Of a stretch of DNA of 64,000 nt, positions 11,610-23,215 are shown in pieces (positions within the stretch are counted from its first letter, which is position 1; each line of letters opens with the position of its first letter). The notes beneath the pieces were generated by a model, which searched no databases, had not been told where the DNA came from, and saw only the letters and a list, made by a program, of their open reading frames with translations. Source of the stretch: Prostheceraeus crozeri (lineage: Eukaryota > Platyhelminthes > Polycladida > Euryleptidae); assembly GCA_907163375.1 (NCBI GenBank), contig CAJQUW010011610.1, positions 98,501-162,500 of the forward strand, written 5' to 3'. Made by a program: the position numbers and the translations under genes.

Positions 11610-12540
11610 ATATTTTCAAATACATGTACATTGAAAATATAGAAGTCATCCCCTTCTATTTACGACTTTATTCCAAAAAGTTACACAAATTTGAAATTAG
11701 TACCCCAACACGTTTCGTCCGAAGACAGTCTCAAGGGTGATGTACAAATATGGAGGGACCGTTGAATGCTGATTTGGCAAAGTTGTGGCAACTCATTAAA
11801 TTCGTTCATGACGTCTATAAAGTTATGTCATTTTCATCGCTATGGTGCGAGCTTCAGCCATTCTAGATGTAATCGCATTAAATTATTGAATAAGAATCTC
11901 ACAACTATAGTCAGTTATTTCCATCTCATTATCAGCATGAAATTTCAGATGATGCTCGCTCAAAGCGCTCTTGGAATCTCTGTTACGAATACTGCGTTCG
12001 TGTTCTTGATAGCGAAGTTTAAAAAGTCGACAACTTTGTCCAACATCAAGGTCATTGCACCACAAGCAATTAAAACAATAAACTAAATATCTGTCTTTTC
12101 AGCTTTATTTAGGAACACTAACGTTACATACATTACAGTTACATTCTTCTTTAAGTTTTCTTTCATTTATTTTGATGCTTTGATCGAGCATCATCTGAAA
12201 TTTCATGGTGGTAGAGAGATGGAAATAACTGATTTTAGTTGTGAGATTCTTGTTCAGCAATTTAATGCGATTACAACTAGAATGGCTGAATTCGCTTCAT
12301 AGCGATAAAAATGTCAAAACTTAATAGAAGTCATGAACAAATTTAGTGAGTTGCCACAACCTTGCCAAATCAGTACTTAACGATCCTTCAACATTTGTAG
12401 GTCACCCTTGAGACTGTCTTCGGACGAAACGTGTTGGGGTACTTATTTCAAATTTGTGTAACTTTTTGGAATAAAGTCGTAAATAGAAGGGAATGACTTC
12501 TCTATTTTCAATATGTTTGAAAATAACTTCTGTTGAAATG
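11610..12540. mobile_element. Inverted pair of Penelope-like element 3' fragments (GIY-YIG endonuclease)
   Basis: Arms 11610-11960 and 12185-12535 are inverted copies. On the minus strand 11883-12065 encodes DVGQSCRLFKLRYQEH and SALSEHHLKFH. This matches the GIY-YIG endonuclease core of Penelope-like retroelements (YVGQTxRxxKxRxxEH ... AxxEH), with the first Tyr changed. On the plus strand 12183-12301 encodes the mirrored tail, EHHLKFHGG through a frame rich in the same residues. Both arms continue into a shared non-coding tail containing CTTCGGACGAAACGTGTTGG, a sequence type common just after Penelope ORFs. The reverse transcriptase part is missing from both, so both are 5'-truncated and dead. 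Head-to-head arrangement is frequent in this superfamily. Confidence 0.7.
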
Positions 12541-12688
12541 AACCTCCTGTATCGTTGCACAACGAATGAACTATATTTTAAACATCGAAAATAATTACTG
12601 TAAAAATGCACCTCCCGTTAACTGCCATTACATTCATTCGACTGCGTGATGTTATCGAAATAATTGAAAATGTCCATTCTATCATGGA

Positions 12689-13522
12689 CGGTGTTACCAC
12701 AGCGGCCAACTGGAAAGAATTCCGCCGCGACGGTCTAGGTGTGCCGATTCCTAGACCTATGTATGAATCGCTTTATTAAAGATAGATAAAGCAATTTTGG
12801 GGATCGATTTACAGTCACACGCAAGTCATTTAGATCACGCAATTTAACCTATGTAAATAACCGATGCATACTAAATTGAGTAACCTAATTTTCTTTTGTT
12901 TCCCATGCTCTCCCATCATAGGTACCTTATCATCATTAATTGAGTAATGGATTCCAAAGCAGTGAGTTTAATGCGCATCACATGTGCTTTAATTGCAACT
13001 CTACTCATTCACTGATCAAGTAATTCAATTTGAAAAAATAGCACAAAACAGATGCTGAGTTACGTAGGCCTGCTGATAGGACCATTCCATTAATAAGAGA
13101 GGCTAGACAACATCTTGAACAGAGGTTTTATCATTTTAATGACTTATATAATTTTCGGTTCTCCTTGGTAGCACCCTACGTGCACGGTACATGTCAATAA
13201 GAAAAAACATGTATTAAAATATAATATCTCTTAATAAAAGGATCAAATATTGCAATCGCAACATGCTACTTAAAAACAAATATAAAGCTTAAAACAAAAA
13301 AGAGAGAATTACGTTAATACTCAGACTGAGTGATGATGATGGTCGAAAGGCTGCAGTGGCAACACGGACAAGAAGCTGAAAATCCGCATCTGCGTTTGCT
13401 ACCTGTAGGATAATTTAGCTTGCGCCGAATGATCAAAAAATAGGACCGGCGGAATGCTCAAATTCCAAGAATTCCGCCACCACCTCACGATTTCCGCCGA
13501 TTCCACCGCTGTGGCAACACTG
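12689..13522. mobile_element. hAT-type non-autonomous element, 8-bp TSD
   Basis: The left end CGGTGTTACCACAGCGG and the complement of the right end CAGTGTTGCCACAGCGG form a 17-bp terminal inverted repeat with two mismatches. The 8-bp direct repeat ATCATGGA flanks both ends (12681-12688 and 13523-13530), the hAT hallmark. Subterminal AATTCCGCC words occur at both ends. The 834-bp interior has no transposase-like frame. Confidence 0.88.
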
Positions 13523-13844
13523 ATCATGGAATATTCCTTAAACCTGAATGCTTCATTTTCAAAGTTGGCCTGAAGTTCCAAAGGCACTGTTGATTGTTTC
13601 ATTCAAATTAGAGTATTTGTCATGATTGCTACGAGTCTCCGGACATAACAGCCTTACAGTCGTAGCTTTCAAGTGTAGAGTCACGATGTTTGTTATGTTG
13701 CGGTTTTATCAACAGCAGGTTTTCGGGTTTCCCTCCCTCACCATAAAATGAGAGTTTGTGTATGCATGTGTGCTTGGTGAATGTGCGTTTTAGGGTAGAT
13801 TGGAAATGAAAGAAATGAAACTTCAACGTCACTTCTCCTCATAC

Positions 13845-14005
13845 TGATGACTTGGACGTTGCTGACATAGTCAGATTTTTGTGGAGTGTTGTAGTACTTT
13901 TATCCCGGATGCCCTGCTTGCCGACTTCCAATGACACTCTCGGGGCTCGACCACTGGACCTAATGATCGCTAGGCCAATCACTTAACCAGTGTGCCACGG
14001 AGACC
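13845..14005 (-). repeat. tRNA-derived SINE, well-preserved copy
   Basis: Read on the minus strand it starts GGTCTCCGTGGCACACTGG (box A region) and has GTGGTCGAGCCCCGAG (box B, GGTCGANNCC) about 50 nt later. It then enters a body with GGGCATCCGGGATAAAAGTA shared with the copy at 211-350. The two tRNA promoter boxes are in the right order and spacing. Confidence 0.82.
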
Positions 14006-14624
14006 ACAGGGTACAGTGGGTAGATTAGCTACTTCTCAAAAATGGTGGGATTTCAAGGCACCTTGACGATTATTGCCGAATTCCCACAGTATGAGATGAT
14101 TGGCACATGCTGTGAATGAGTTAGTGACTAAATTGCGTTAAAACATTTCACTTGCAAATTTCTGCCTGACATCAGCTTGCCTTGAACATCAGATTTTGAT
14201 GGTCCAGACATAACAAGCTATCCATGTAATAGATGAAAAACCTTAATGAAAATGCTGAAGCAGGTGAGGCATTTCCCTTCGGCGCAAAACTTGAAGGAAT
14301 ATCTTGCTTTTTTCATCAATTTCATTTGCTCTTGAAAGTTTGTCCGTCAGAGGTTTAATTTGCAGTGAGTGAATGGAAATAAACGTTCGATCAAATTACT
14401 ACGTAATTGATACACATAGTAGGGATGAGTCTCTTTGGCAATTTAGCATGGAACCCTACCTTCATTTCTGCTCATAACTGAAAAGATAGACATGTCTTCT
14501 TGTGAGCTTTTCAGAAATTCAGCGTTTTCACAAGCGCTGGCCCTCATCTTTGGCTGTGCATGTTCAGCGCTGTGATCATTGAAAGTATTTTTGAAATTAG
14601 CGGCGATAACTTGAAGTACAGCAC
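14006..14624. other. Unassigned sequence
   Basis: No coding or repeat structure recognised. Confidence 0.4.
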
Positions 14625-14830
14625 TCTGCAGCTTGCATGATGACTTCTTCTGATCTCATCATCTTAGCAGAAAGCACTTGAAGTCAACAAAGTCATGTCA
14701 CGACGATTCGTGAAGTGATAATAACCAGGCCACATCTCTTAGACTAACATTTTTAACTTAAGAAAGGTGTGGCAAGGTAGTGGCCGTGGGAACATTTCAA
14801 ATAGCAGTGGATGAGACGAAGAGGGACAAT

Positions 14831-16571
14831 TAGGGTGTACAATCCCGGGATCTCGACCCTATTTCCGAGATTAAAAATCCCGGGATTACGTCTTCGAGAT
14901 CTCGAGGTATTTCGAGATATTTGAAAGATTGGCCCTGAGTTCCTTCTAAGTGACATAGTTAAGAGAGTCAATGGCTTTTTTGAAAATGCATCTAAATTTT
15001 TTATTTTCCAAGTTTGATAAATTGCCAATGTGCTGTATTTGCCGAGCCAGCTTGTTAAGCCTCGTTCACACGATGACACTAGTGTCGTGACATTAGTGCC
15101 GAGGAGCAGCGCGAAATCTGGGCTAAATCAATGCCGTGACACAAACCGTTCAGACGCTTAATAAACAGTGTTGTGACACTGCTACTAGTATTGCTTATGT
15201 AAACTGAAAATACTTCGTAAGTTGACAACTGAAAGACAAATCACAACGATTTAAAATAACGACTAAAGGCCCGTTCAAGGCTCGTTCAGACAGAGCTAGG
15301 TTTGCGGTTTGCGGTATTTGAGGGGGAAACCGTCGAAGAAACCGTCATTCAACCCAGTGAGTCTCCCGAATTCGCTCTATTGACAGGTCACCGGACTGCT
15401 ACTGCAGCTGCGCTGTGTTGGTTTTCACACATCGACAACGAATTGTGTCTCGGTGATTAATTGACGGTGAAAGACAATTTCAAAAAAATCATCAGTTATC
15501 GACAAAATGACATTGCAGTTGTATTCATCTTGTTGTGATGAAGACAACGTTTCGTTCATCAAAATCGACCCAGTGGTTCAGAAGTTATGTCAAAAAATGC
15601 ATTTGTTCTCTAAGTGAATGTATGCTCAACTGATAAGTGATTACCGTTGACAGAAAGTCTTCGAAACACAAAATTGGCGATAGCTCAGCTAATATTACAT
15701 CAAATTTAACAAAATAGACTTCATTTTACTTGTCATTTCATGATTGTGAAGATGGTGCAGACAGTTGCTTACACAGATATAGAAAGTCTTTTTCCAATAC
15801 TCATTATCACATCAGTTGATATTGCACTGATAGATTTTAGCAAACGTTGCAATATGGTTGGAATAGTGATTGGTAGTATTGGGTTGATTCTTTTGAAATA
15901 TTTCTTCTAACTGAATGATTAATAGTTATTTACACAACAAGTGCAAAGTATCCAGCTTTATTGCATTTTTTGAGATCAACATGTCTATGCACCAGCCCGA
16001 AGGGCGAGGGCATAGTTTGTTGATCGAGAAAAATGCAATAAAGCTGGATATCTTTGCACAAGTTCTGTAAGTAACTTCATATTTCACAGAATCCGCAGAA
16101 TCTATGACCATCCAAATTTTATAGCTGTCAAAAATCCAACTCTATTGCTATGGAGTTGTAGATATCAGCGGCATTTCTTGAGATTTCTATGTGCAATTCA
16201 CCGTTTTAGAGGATGTAAAACTTTCTATGTGCTAATGTATTTCAATGAAGGAGTTCAATAAAGACTGTTTATTGCACTCTTTGAAATTTATGCACACTTT
16301 GGAAAGCATAAACTATATTATGGAAGCAATAATCATAGAGATTATAGCACTGTGAAATATAAAAACATATACAGATTGTTTCATATTTGATCTTCATTTA
16401 GCAATGTTACACAAAATGCGGTGGTGTTGTCTTTGCGAGCTACAATTGTATCATGCTTATGTTTTCTGTAGTATATATAAATCTCGATCGAGATCCCGGG
16501 ATCCCGGGATTGCGATTAGCCAGTCTCGAAAATCCCGGGATTCAGAAAACGGCTCGAGATTGTAAAACCTA
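14831..16571. mobile_element. hAT-family element, 1741 bp, 8-bp TSD
   Basis: The ends are TAGGGTGTACAATC and, inverted, TAGGTTTTACAATC. GGGACAAT is duplicated at 14823-14830 and 16572-16579. Subterminal regions are packed with CCCGGGAT and CTCGAGAT words on both sides (14842-14915 and 16484-16556), typical of transposase-binding clusters. The paralogous repeat at 49.3 kb lacks the element at this point. I could not recognise transposase motifs in the interior, so it is probably non-autonomous or eroded. Confidence 0.92.
15937..16064. repeat. Internal hairpin within the hAT element
   Basis: ACAAGTGCAAAGTATCCAGC at the left returns as its inverted complement at the right, and the match continues through TTTATTGCATTTTT and GATCAACA towards a centre at CAGCCCGAAGGGCGAG. 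Arms are about 55 nt with a few mismatches. It is likely an inverted repeat or small nested MITE within the larger element. Confidence 0.75.
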
Positions 16572-16825
16572 GGGACAATGCATACACGAGTAACAATAAT
16601 GCACCGAACAGACGAAGTCAGATCAGTCTGTTGACATCGCTGCACTTCACGTGATTGTCTCTAATGCAAAATGTACTTGTCCGATCTGCATGATTTTTTT
16701 TTATGTGGGTAGAAAATATGCTTAATTACGTCTACCTGAGGTTTGGTGACGATTGATACATTTTTGCAGATTTTAGACAAATTTGAAAACCTGGAGGAGG
16801 AGATAACCTATAAGTACCCGGAGAT

Positions 16826-17572
16826 AATGTCCATCGATCACTTGAGTGACGTTCAAACTTTGTCGATCTGTGGATATTGACAAGGGATGCGAATTCATCT
16901 CAGAGTTGTTACTGGAAAGATGAAAATTTAGACCTGAATGTCGGTGTTGACACATTTCAATATAGTGCGTTTACTTTTGATTCGTATGAAAGAGATATCA
17001 AGTTGCTGATTCAACGTAAACATCGGCTATGACCACACAGTTTAATATCGATTGCAGTCTCAAGGTCACATGTGAAAGCTCATTTCCAAATGATGTAGTT
17101 GTAGATCCTGAAATGTGCCGTGTATTATGTCAATGATTGATTGTTGATGTGCAGTTAGGTGGAATGACGATGTTACATTCGGTCAGAAGTTAAATGATTG
17201 TGCCTTTTACAAGTATTGCTGGCACGTTACTCAATCGAATGTCGAATGATCATGGACTTGCGCGCATTATTTGATGGTACTAAAGCCTCGATCTGTTTAA
17301 ACTGAGTACTTAAGTAATTTAGTCAATATTTTCCATATTATCGGTGACCTTGGAATCATGTAAAAGTATGGCGAAGTTGTGTGGTTAACCGTTTATTTGT
17401 CCTTTCTCCTTTAGTGCACAAAAATGGGCTCTTTGTATGGTGCGGAAAAATGGGTATGTTTTGTGATATTTTGATCAACAGACAGGGGACTGTGGGTCGG
17501 TCGGAAATGCAATCACTGTCGCACCGAAAACAGCACTTTTGAGCACATACTTTGATTTTAATTTAGAACCGG
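16826..17572. other. Unassigned sequence
   Basis: Nothing recognised on either strand. Confidence 0.4.
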
Positions 17573-17660
17573 TAAAGTGGTCTTATGGTAGTGTTTGCTC
17601 AGCGTCTGGGAGATCCGAGTTCAAACATAGGTCGACTGAAAATTTAATACTTTTAAAGTG
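17573..17660 (+). repeat. Possible tRNA-derived SINE head
   Basis: TAAAGTGGTCTTATGGTAGTG resembles a box A region. About 40 nt later GATCCGAGTTCAAACATAGG carries a good box B (GAGTTCAAAC). No second copy was found in the window, so the body and the 3' end cannot be set. Confidence 0.45.
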
Positions 17661-18403
17661 CGTAATGCGATCTACTTTCCTACTCAACACTCGAGATAAA
17701 AGACAGTGGAAAAACTAAGCCACATGGAAGAAAGGCAATCGTTTAATTTGCTAGCGAGATGAGCATCAAACAAGGTTTTCAATTTTGATTTACTTACTAC
17801 GTACGAATTCACCTTGGCCCAAAATATGTTGTCTCGCTTTTGTTTGTCTAGTGATCGCTTATAAAGAAAAATTGGGTATAATTGTTAATCTACAACATTG
17901 TTTAGAGCTATTTTTTTCTTAAGCTCTATGTGAACCGATTCTAGAAAACAATCTCAATTGTGTTTAAGAGCAAGAAATTGACTGATAGCAGACATCTCCG
18001 TTTTTTGTTGTTCCGTCAAAATAATTCCAACACACTTGCCTCTATAGCGTGTTCTGAGATTCTCGTCATCAAAAACTTCTTCGAATTTAAATATACATTT
18101 AAAGATTTTTGCAGAAAAACAAATTAAACGTTAAATAGAAATGTAAAAATTAGGTTTTTGATGCCATAAATGAAAATCTTTTTCTTTGAGATAAATTTAA
18201 CTTTATGAGTCACATTTGAGAGCTCAATCAATAATTGTAGTTCAGAATCGAAATGAATTTAGAAATGTCACCGAATAGTTGTAAACATTCTGCTCAAAAA
18301 CGTGTTTTCATCTTTTTTTGCATGATGCTGATTGCCATTCAGCTGAACCAATCAGCGTCGTCGCGCTCTTTGTAGAGCAGTACTATACTGTATGCCTTAT
18401 GAG
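17661..18403. other. Unassigned AT-rich sequence
   Basis: Nothing recognised on either strand. Confidence 0.4.
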
Positions 18404-18577
18404 CAGGGCCGATCAAATATGCACTAACAAGTGATCGTTTTATGTACATAAAAATGCGCTTAAAAAGTAATTTTATACAATGAAAACTGTATTTATGCAA
18501 TATCATTTCGATTATAGAAATATCTACAATATAGTAAGAAATGTAGGCTCATGTATGCATAAGTGGTGAATAATCTG

Positions 18578-19938
18578 TCAGCACTTTGAGTTCATTCCTA
18601 ATACACAATGCATGCGGATGTTTTCCTTAGTCATACTAGTGCGATTGCTCCTCATATTTGCCTTGTATTCTGAAAAACGTCTCTCAACATCAGAATAGGT
18701 AACCGGAGATCGCGACAATAGTAATTGTTCTTCCAATGAATATCCTTCAAGGTCCCTCTCAACCAGAGGCGGCGGAGCTATATTAGATGTGGGGGGGCAT
18801 CGATCTGATACCAGTTCGATACCAACCCAACGGAATGTTGATTAAACCCGTGGCGTGGGCCTATCAGTTGACATTTAAATTGAATAAAAGGCTACCGCAA
18901 ACTATAGTATAAGGTTGGTCCACTCAAAGAAATTATCAGTCCTAGACTTTTGATAGAAATTTTACTTAATTAAGATTAAACAGATTGTAATGAAGGCCGA
19001 AGGTTTAATATAGATTCAAGAATACTTCAGTATTAGGTAGTTGTAAGTCTTTCATTCACTAATTTGAGTGTGTATTTCTAGTTGCAACTTAATTTGCTCT
19101 AGCTTCCTTAACATCGAAGTAATTGTTGAAGCTTACATAAACGTTTTTTGTCATATTTGGGAATTCTGACTGTTGCACATGTATGCCTGTTTGAGGGGTT
19201 ATTACAATCACAAGATGACGAGTCGTTCTACATATTTAATAGGTGATACTATAAGCGTGTGTGATTAAATAAAACAATGCTAGTTTTACAAAATTAGTGT
19301 AATGATAAGATTAGTGTGTACAAACTTATTCAAAAACTCAAAATTTTCCAAAAAAGGAAAGCCTCTACTTGTTTCGATATGTGAATGCTTTTGCTATAGC
19401 CTCCACTGACAATTCATCAGTGCGTCTCTTATGAATTGAAAGTACTAACAAATTGTTCAATCTTTTCTCAGTCATGTTGCTTCGCAAGTCTGATTATGTT
19501 CTTCTGAGAGAAGAAAATGTTCGTTCTGCACTGGCAGAACTCATTGGAGCCTCATTGCTTGTCTTTTATGATAACAATTGTTATAACAATTTGAATGAAA
19601 AGCTTAAAATTGTCGAAATTTTTGCCCTGCCCCCGGTGCCCCCCCGGTTCCGCCGCCCCTGCTCTCAACCATCGTCTTGAATCCTGTGTTTTTTTTTGAA
19701 GAATGTGCCCCAGCTTGGTCCTTATATTCGCATCAAAGTCATCGCTGATGCCATCGATCAGTCGTTTGGCTTGAGACGGATTGCACTTACGGTCTTGAAG
19801 ATGCTTCAGACAATGAGGAATAGAGCCATATTTAGAGGAAATGTCTACGATACCTCTTGCGATCTCATTGTCCGATTTTTCGATTAGCTCCTTCAGGTTA
19901 ACGATTGCTGTACAATCATCCTCCAAGTCAACAATCAC
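18578..19938 (-). pseudogene. hAT transposase C-terminal remnant, disrupted
   Basis: Reading the minus strand from 19938 to 19670 and then, skipping the nested element, from 18763 to the stop at 18578-18580 gives one continuous hAT-like protein end. The first part is a helical stretch with VDLEDDCTAIVNLKEL and FDANIRTKLGHIL. The second has SRSPVTYSDVERRFSEYK and then NRTSMTKENI. This is the hATC dimerisation signature (aPvTsxxvERsFSxxK...hRxxLxxEnl). The N-terminal zinc finger and the catalytic acids are not found. The nested insertion lies directly between the helical stretch and the hATC block and breaks the frame, so it cannot make a working enzyme. Confidence 0.8.
18764..19661. mobile_element. 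Nested hAT MITE, 898 bp, exact 8-bp TSD
   Basis: The left end CAGAGGCGGCGGAGC and the complement of the right end CAGGGGCGGCGGAAC form a terminal inverted repeat. CTCTCAAC is repeated at 18756-18763 and 19662-19669. G-rich and C-rich tracts (GGGGGGG at 18791; CCCCCCC near 19640) are subterminal. The interior has no transposase. It splits the transposase remnant of the host hAT element, so it arrived later. Confidence 0.92.
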
Positions 19939-20142
19939 TTTTTTGAGTGTCTGATAAGGTGATAGGTGATAAGAATATGGGTGTCAACACAGGAAACGAG
20001 ATACAGTTTGTTCATAATAACTCGTTTTTTTCAAGAAATTATCTATATATATTTAAAAGCACTTATTTTCATTATATGCATTTTTATGCAATTAAAGCTG
20101 AAATATGCACTTCTATGCATTATGCATAATTGGTCGGCCCTG

Positions 20143-20916
20143 CTTATAATACAATTTTGAAGGAGTTTGGTTTCAAATGTGTAAATGTAATGTCTGCAAA
20201 ATGTCAGTTTATCCTCATTTACACATGATAGAAAATATTTAATACATACTGTGCGATGATTTCTTATCAGATCTGAACTAATCTCATATTTTATATTTCA
20301 GGCTGAATCGACTGAGCTTTGCATTCAACACTGTTTTTGCAATTGTTGTTTGGCGACTCTTGGTCAAGAGAGTGAAGGTCGCTCACAACCTCTGGTACTT
20401 GATGCTGAACCTGGCCGTTAGTTTATTTAGCAAAGTGCCGACATTCGCACGATCATAGACGACTCCCGGTGTTAGGATTGTGATATCGCTTTTATCGAAT
20501 TCATTTGAAGTGAATTCAAGGAAGATGACACTTTTGTATTTGAAATACACAATGCCATGTTGTTTTTTCAATTTTTCTTGTTCAGATGCATAAAAGCTCA
20601 TAAAAGCTGTCATGCAATCAGTAAAAATTTTACTCATTACATTTACTTGAAGATGCAACGTGTCGTGTTTATTGAATTAAATTGAGTCGAATGGGAATGT
20701 TTACTTTGTTGGGCAGTTTAGAGTCAAATCCTATAATATATAAATATATAATATAATAATAAATATTAATAATATATAAATATAGTTTTGATTCAGAATG
20801 TTATCAGAGATAGAGAGAGTACTATATTCAAGGCAAATTCATGCATGTGACCCCGGCCCAGAGGGATTCATGATCATTCAGAAGTATATTGGCTAAGATT
20901 AGGCTACTGATGCAGA
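20143..20916. other. Unassigned sequence with AT microsatellite at 20735-20785
   Basis: TATAAT/AATATATAA repeats lie at 20735-20785. No gene is recognised. Confidence 0.45.
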
Positions 20917-23215
20917 AGTCCGGCTGCCAGAAAGTTTCTGCAGGAAACGAGGCCGAAAATGAGACTTTCACACATTGATGTGCACCCTATGCCTACTACG
21001 AATCTGTGCGTCGGCTGAGTTCTACCCGGTTCCTCTTGTCATACACGATCAAGACAACACATGTAGATCCAATGAAATATAGATTTCAGTTTTGGTTATA
21101 ATGAAATTTTCTATGTTGTATCTTATTGAATGAATCGTGCTGAGGCTAGAGCTTCATTTTTTGCCATGGTATGTCTTCAGGTACCTTAACCCATCGTATG
21201 TGTTTATTATCGCGCAATTATCATGCTTCTGATAGGCGATGCATGCGAGAAAGTGGATTTAAAATTAGTGAAAATGTCCGTGCTTGACAACATCAGAAGG
21301 CTTGCCAAATCTATAGGCCTACATATTTTTTGTTGGAAGTGTTTTGTATTCTTTAAAATGGGAATAATACAAATCAGTTGCACGATGAGATAACACAAAG
21401 TAAAAATCATTTGTTCATAAATTTGCACATAAAAGGAAAAAAGGAGTCAGAGTAAAACTTTGACCGACATAGTACTGGCACACGAAACTTCCGAGAATAA
21501 GGAAGTCTTGGCGGTATGTTAGCACTGAGGAGATGATCTGGATTGCAGATTTTGTTCCATAACTTCTTTGAACAGGCTAGACGACGCTGATAAAGTTCAT
21601 CACTTCGACATTAGCACGACCACCCAGTACTTGTAGATGATCCTGTGTGCTTGATTGCTTATCTTTTGAAGAGTAAGGGATTGTTGCTTGGTCATTCCAA
21701 TGAAAACTGGGCAATAGTATTCCATCAAGGATCGAATGATTCCTTCAAAATACCAAATGGAGGTCATCTTGTGAGATTAGGGGTTTGATCCGCCAAAGAA
21801 TGTGTAGTCTTTGACAGCATTTTTTGCCAATATATTCAATATGAGTGCTCCAGTTCAGTCTGTTGTTCAGGTGTATGCCAAGTAGCTTCATGTCTAATAC
21901 TTGATTGACTCCACTGCAATGGTTCAGGAGAATCGGGCGACTAGTGACTACCATGAACTTCGATTTATTCGTATTCATGCTCAAATAATTCCTTGAGCAC
22001 CAGTTTTGAAAATTTCTTATTTCCTCAATGATGACTTCAGAAATACAGTCATGATCATCCGATTGAATAGGTAATACCAATGTCACGTCGTCTGCGTGCT
22101 TTGTCACTGCGCACAATGGTGATGTAGCCTTGTAGTCGTTTATATATGAGCAGAAAATACTCGGCCCGAGAACGGACCCCTGAGGAACTCCCCTCTCCAT
22201 ATGTACAGAGCTTTCGAGCTTGCCGCCTATACAGAGTGATGCCGTGCGGTTTTCAAAATAGGTTTGGAGCCATCTTATAAAATCAACCGGGAAGTCACTT
22301 TGTGCCAACTTTTGAATGGCTAGACTATGGTCAATCGAGTCAAATGCATGTGACAGATCAAAACTTATGATGCAGGCACCAAAGTTTGAACTGTCATCGT
22401 ATGCCGAGGCAGCAGAATGAAGGATGCTTGGCAGTGCTGTTGTCGTTGAAGCATTTATACGGAAACCATGTTGCTCTGGGCCAAATGATCTATAAAACAA
22501 AGGACGCAGGTTGTCAAGTACAATCGTTTCCGGAAGTTTGCCAGGTAGTTGAAGTAGCGTGATAAAACGCATCTTGTCAATGGTTGGAGGTGAACACTTT
22601 GGAATAGCAGCAATTGACCCGTTCTTCCATTTCATGGGAACAACTTTCGTTTCAATTGACTTTTGAAATATATATGTCAAAGGTTCTGAGATTACATCAG
22701 CCAAGAATTTGAAAATTTCTGTCTGTATACTCTCACCCCCAGATGACTTCTTCAGCGGCTGTTTCGCAAGCAGATTTTGTACTCTTGCCGTCGAAATAGA
22801 AATGTTCCAATCTTTATTGCTTGGCCATTGTTCGTTGTACAAGTTTGAATTTTCTTGTGCCGTACGTGAATTACCCTCAAATAACTGTCGCATACTGGCC
22901 GTCATACGCGAGACTACGATGTCTTTATCACCGACTTGTGCGATCAGGGAATCCAGTGTACTGGATTTCTTCTTGCCTGCTTGAGAACCGACTAGCATAT
23001 ATCCTCTTGAATAAAAATGTTCATGAACATGAGGAAAAATGACTTGAAGGCATTTCATGTCAAAAGTTATGGTTCTGGTATAAAGCTTGCTTTTCAAATA
23101 AAGAAAACAGTAAAATTCATTTTAACCAAAAACCGCAATCTGTATTCCGGATTTACCTGTGTTTTCTTTGATGCAGATGGAACTCGGCAGACGTGCATAT
23201 TAATATAGTAGACAT
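20917..23215. mobile_element. Second copy of the foldback family, with a LINE in the loop
   Basis: The left arm begins AGTCCGGCTGCCAG at 20917 and follows the 7043-7320 arm and then its loop sequence to about 21320 (GGCTTGCCAAATC). The right arm from about 23005 (TGTTCATGAACATG, then GACTTGAAGGCATTTCATG) follows 7465-7700 and fades out near 23215. Between them lies a LINE instead of the last about 40 nt of loop. The right tip is too diverged to find a target duplication. Confidence 0.75.
21407..23005 (-). pseudogene. Non-LTR retrotransposon (CR1/L2-like) reverse transcriptase, frameshifted
   Basis: The main minus-strand frame (21745 to about 23000) encodes reverse transcriptase blocks in order. 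These are PLKKSSGGESIQTEIFKF, FGPEQHGFRINASTTTA, motif A FDLSHAFDSIDHS, motif B GVPQGSVLGPSIF, motif C KHADDVTLV (HADD for the usual YADD), then NTNKSKFMV and LLGIHLNNRLNWS. At about 21748 a one-base shift moves the reading to FEGIIRSLMEYYCPVFIG and QKISNQAHRIIY. A further shift near 21620 leads into RRLACSKKLWNKI and YSRKFRVPVLCRSKFYSDSF, ending at the stop 21407-21409. That is the conserved CR1/L2 C-terminus. The endonuclease domain is missing, so the copy is 5'-truncated and inactive. The stretch of open frame above about 23005 belongs to the surrounding foldback, not the LINE. Confidence 0.9.

Larger units (their letters stand above)
14625..16825 (+). repeat. Dispersed repeat copy, split by a hAT element
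   Basis: The pieces 14625-14830 and 16572-16825 are together collinear with the uninterrupted reverse-strand copy at 49065-49560. Shared blocks include AGAAAGCACTTGAAGTCAAC, GTGTGGCAAGGTAGTGGCCG, CACGAGTAACAATAATGC and CTACCTGAGGTTTGGTGACG. Its class is unknown and no protein is evident. The sister copy shows the state before the hAT insertion. Confidence 0.82.
18404..20142 (-). mobile_element. hAT transposon carrying transposase remains, with a nested hAT MITE
   Basis: The ends are CAGGGCCGATCAA and, inverted, CAGGGCCGACCAA. The flanks CTTATGAG (18396-18403) and CTTATAAT (20143-20150) agree at 6 of 8 positions, an aged hAT target duplication. It contains a minus-strand hAT transposase remnant interrupted by another hAT element at 18764-19661. 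Without the insert it is about 0.83 kb, an internally deleted relative of an autonomous element. Subterminal repeats of ATGCAC/ATGCAT words sit near both ends. Confidence 0.85.

Noticed and set aside
14753-15079. 108-codon minus-strand frame
   Set aside because: It spans the left boundary of the hAT element (14831) and translates its CCCGGGAT repeats, so it is not a gene.
22709-23042. Plus-strand frames of 91 and 73 codons
   Set aside because: Shadow frames opposite the LINE reverse transcriptase.
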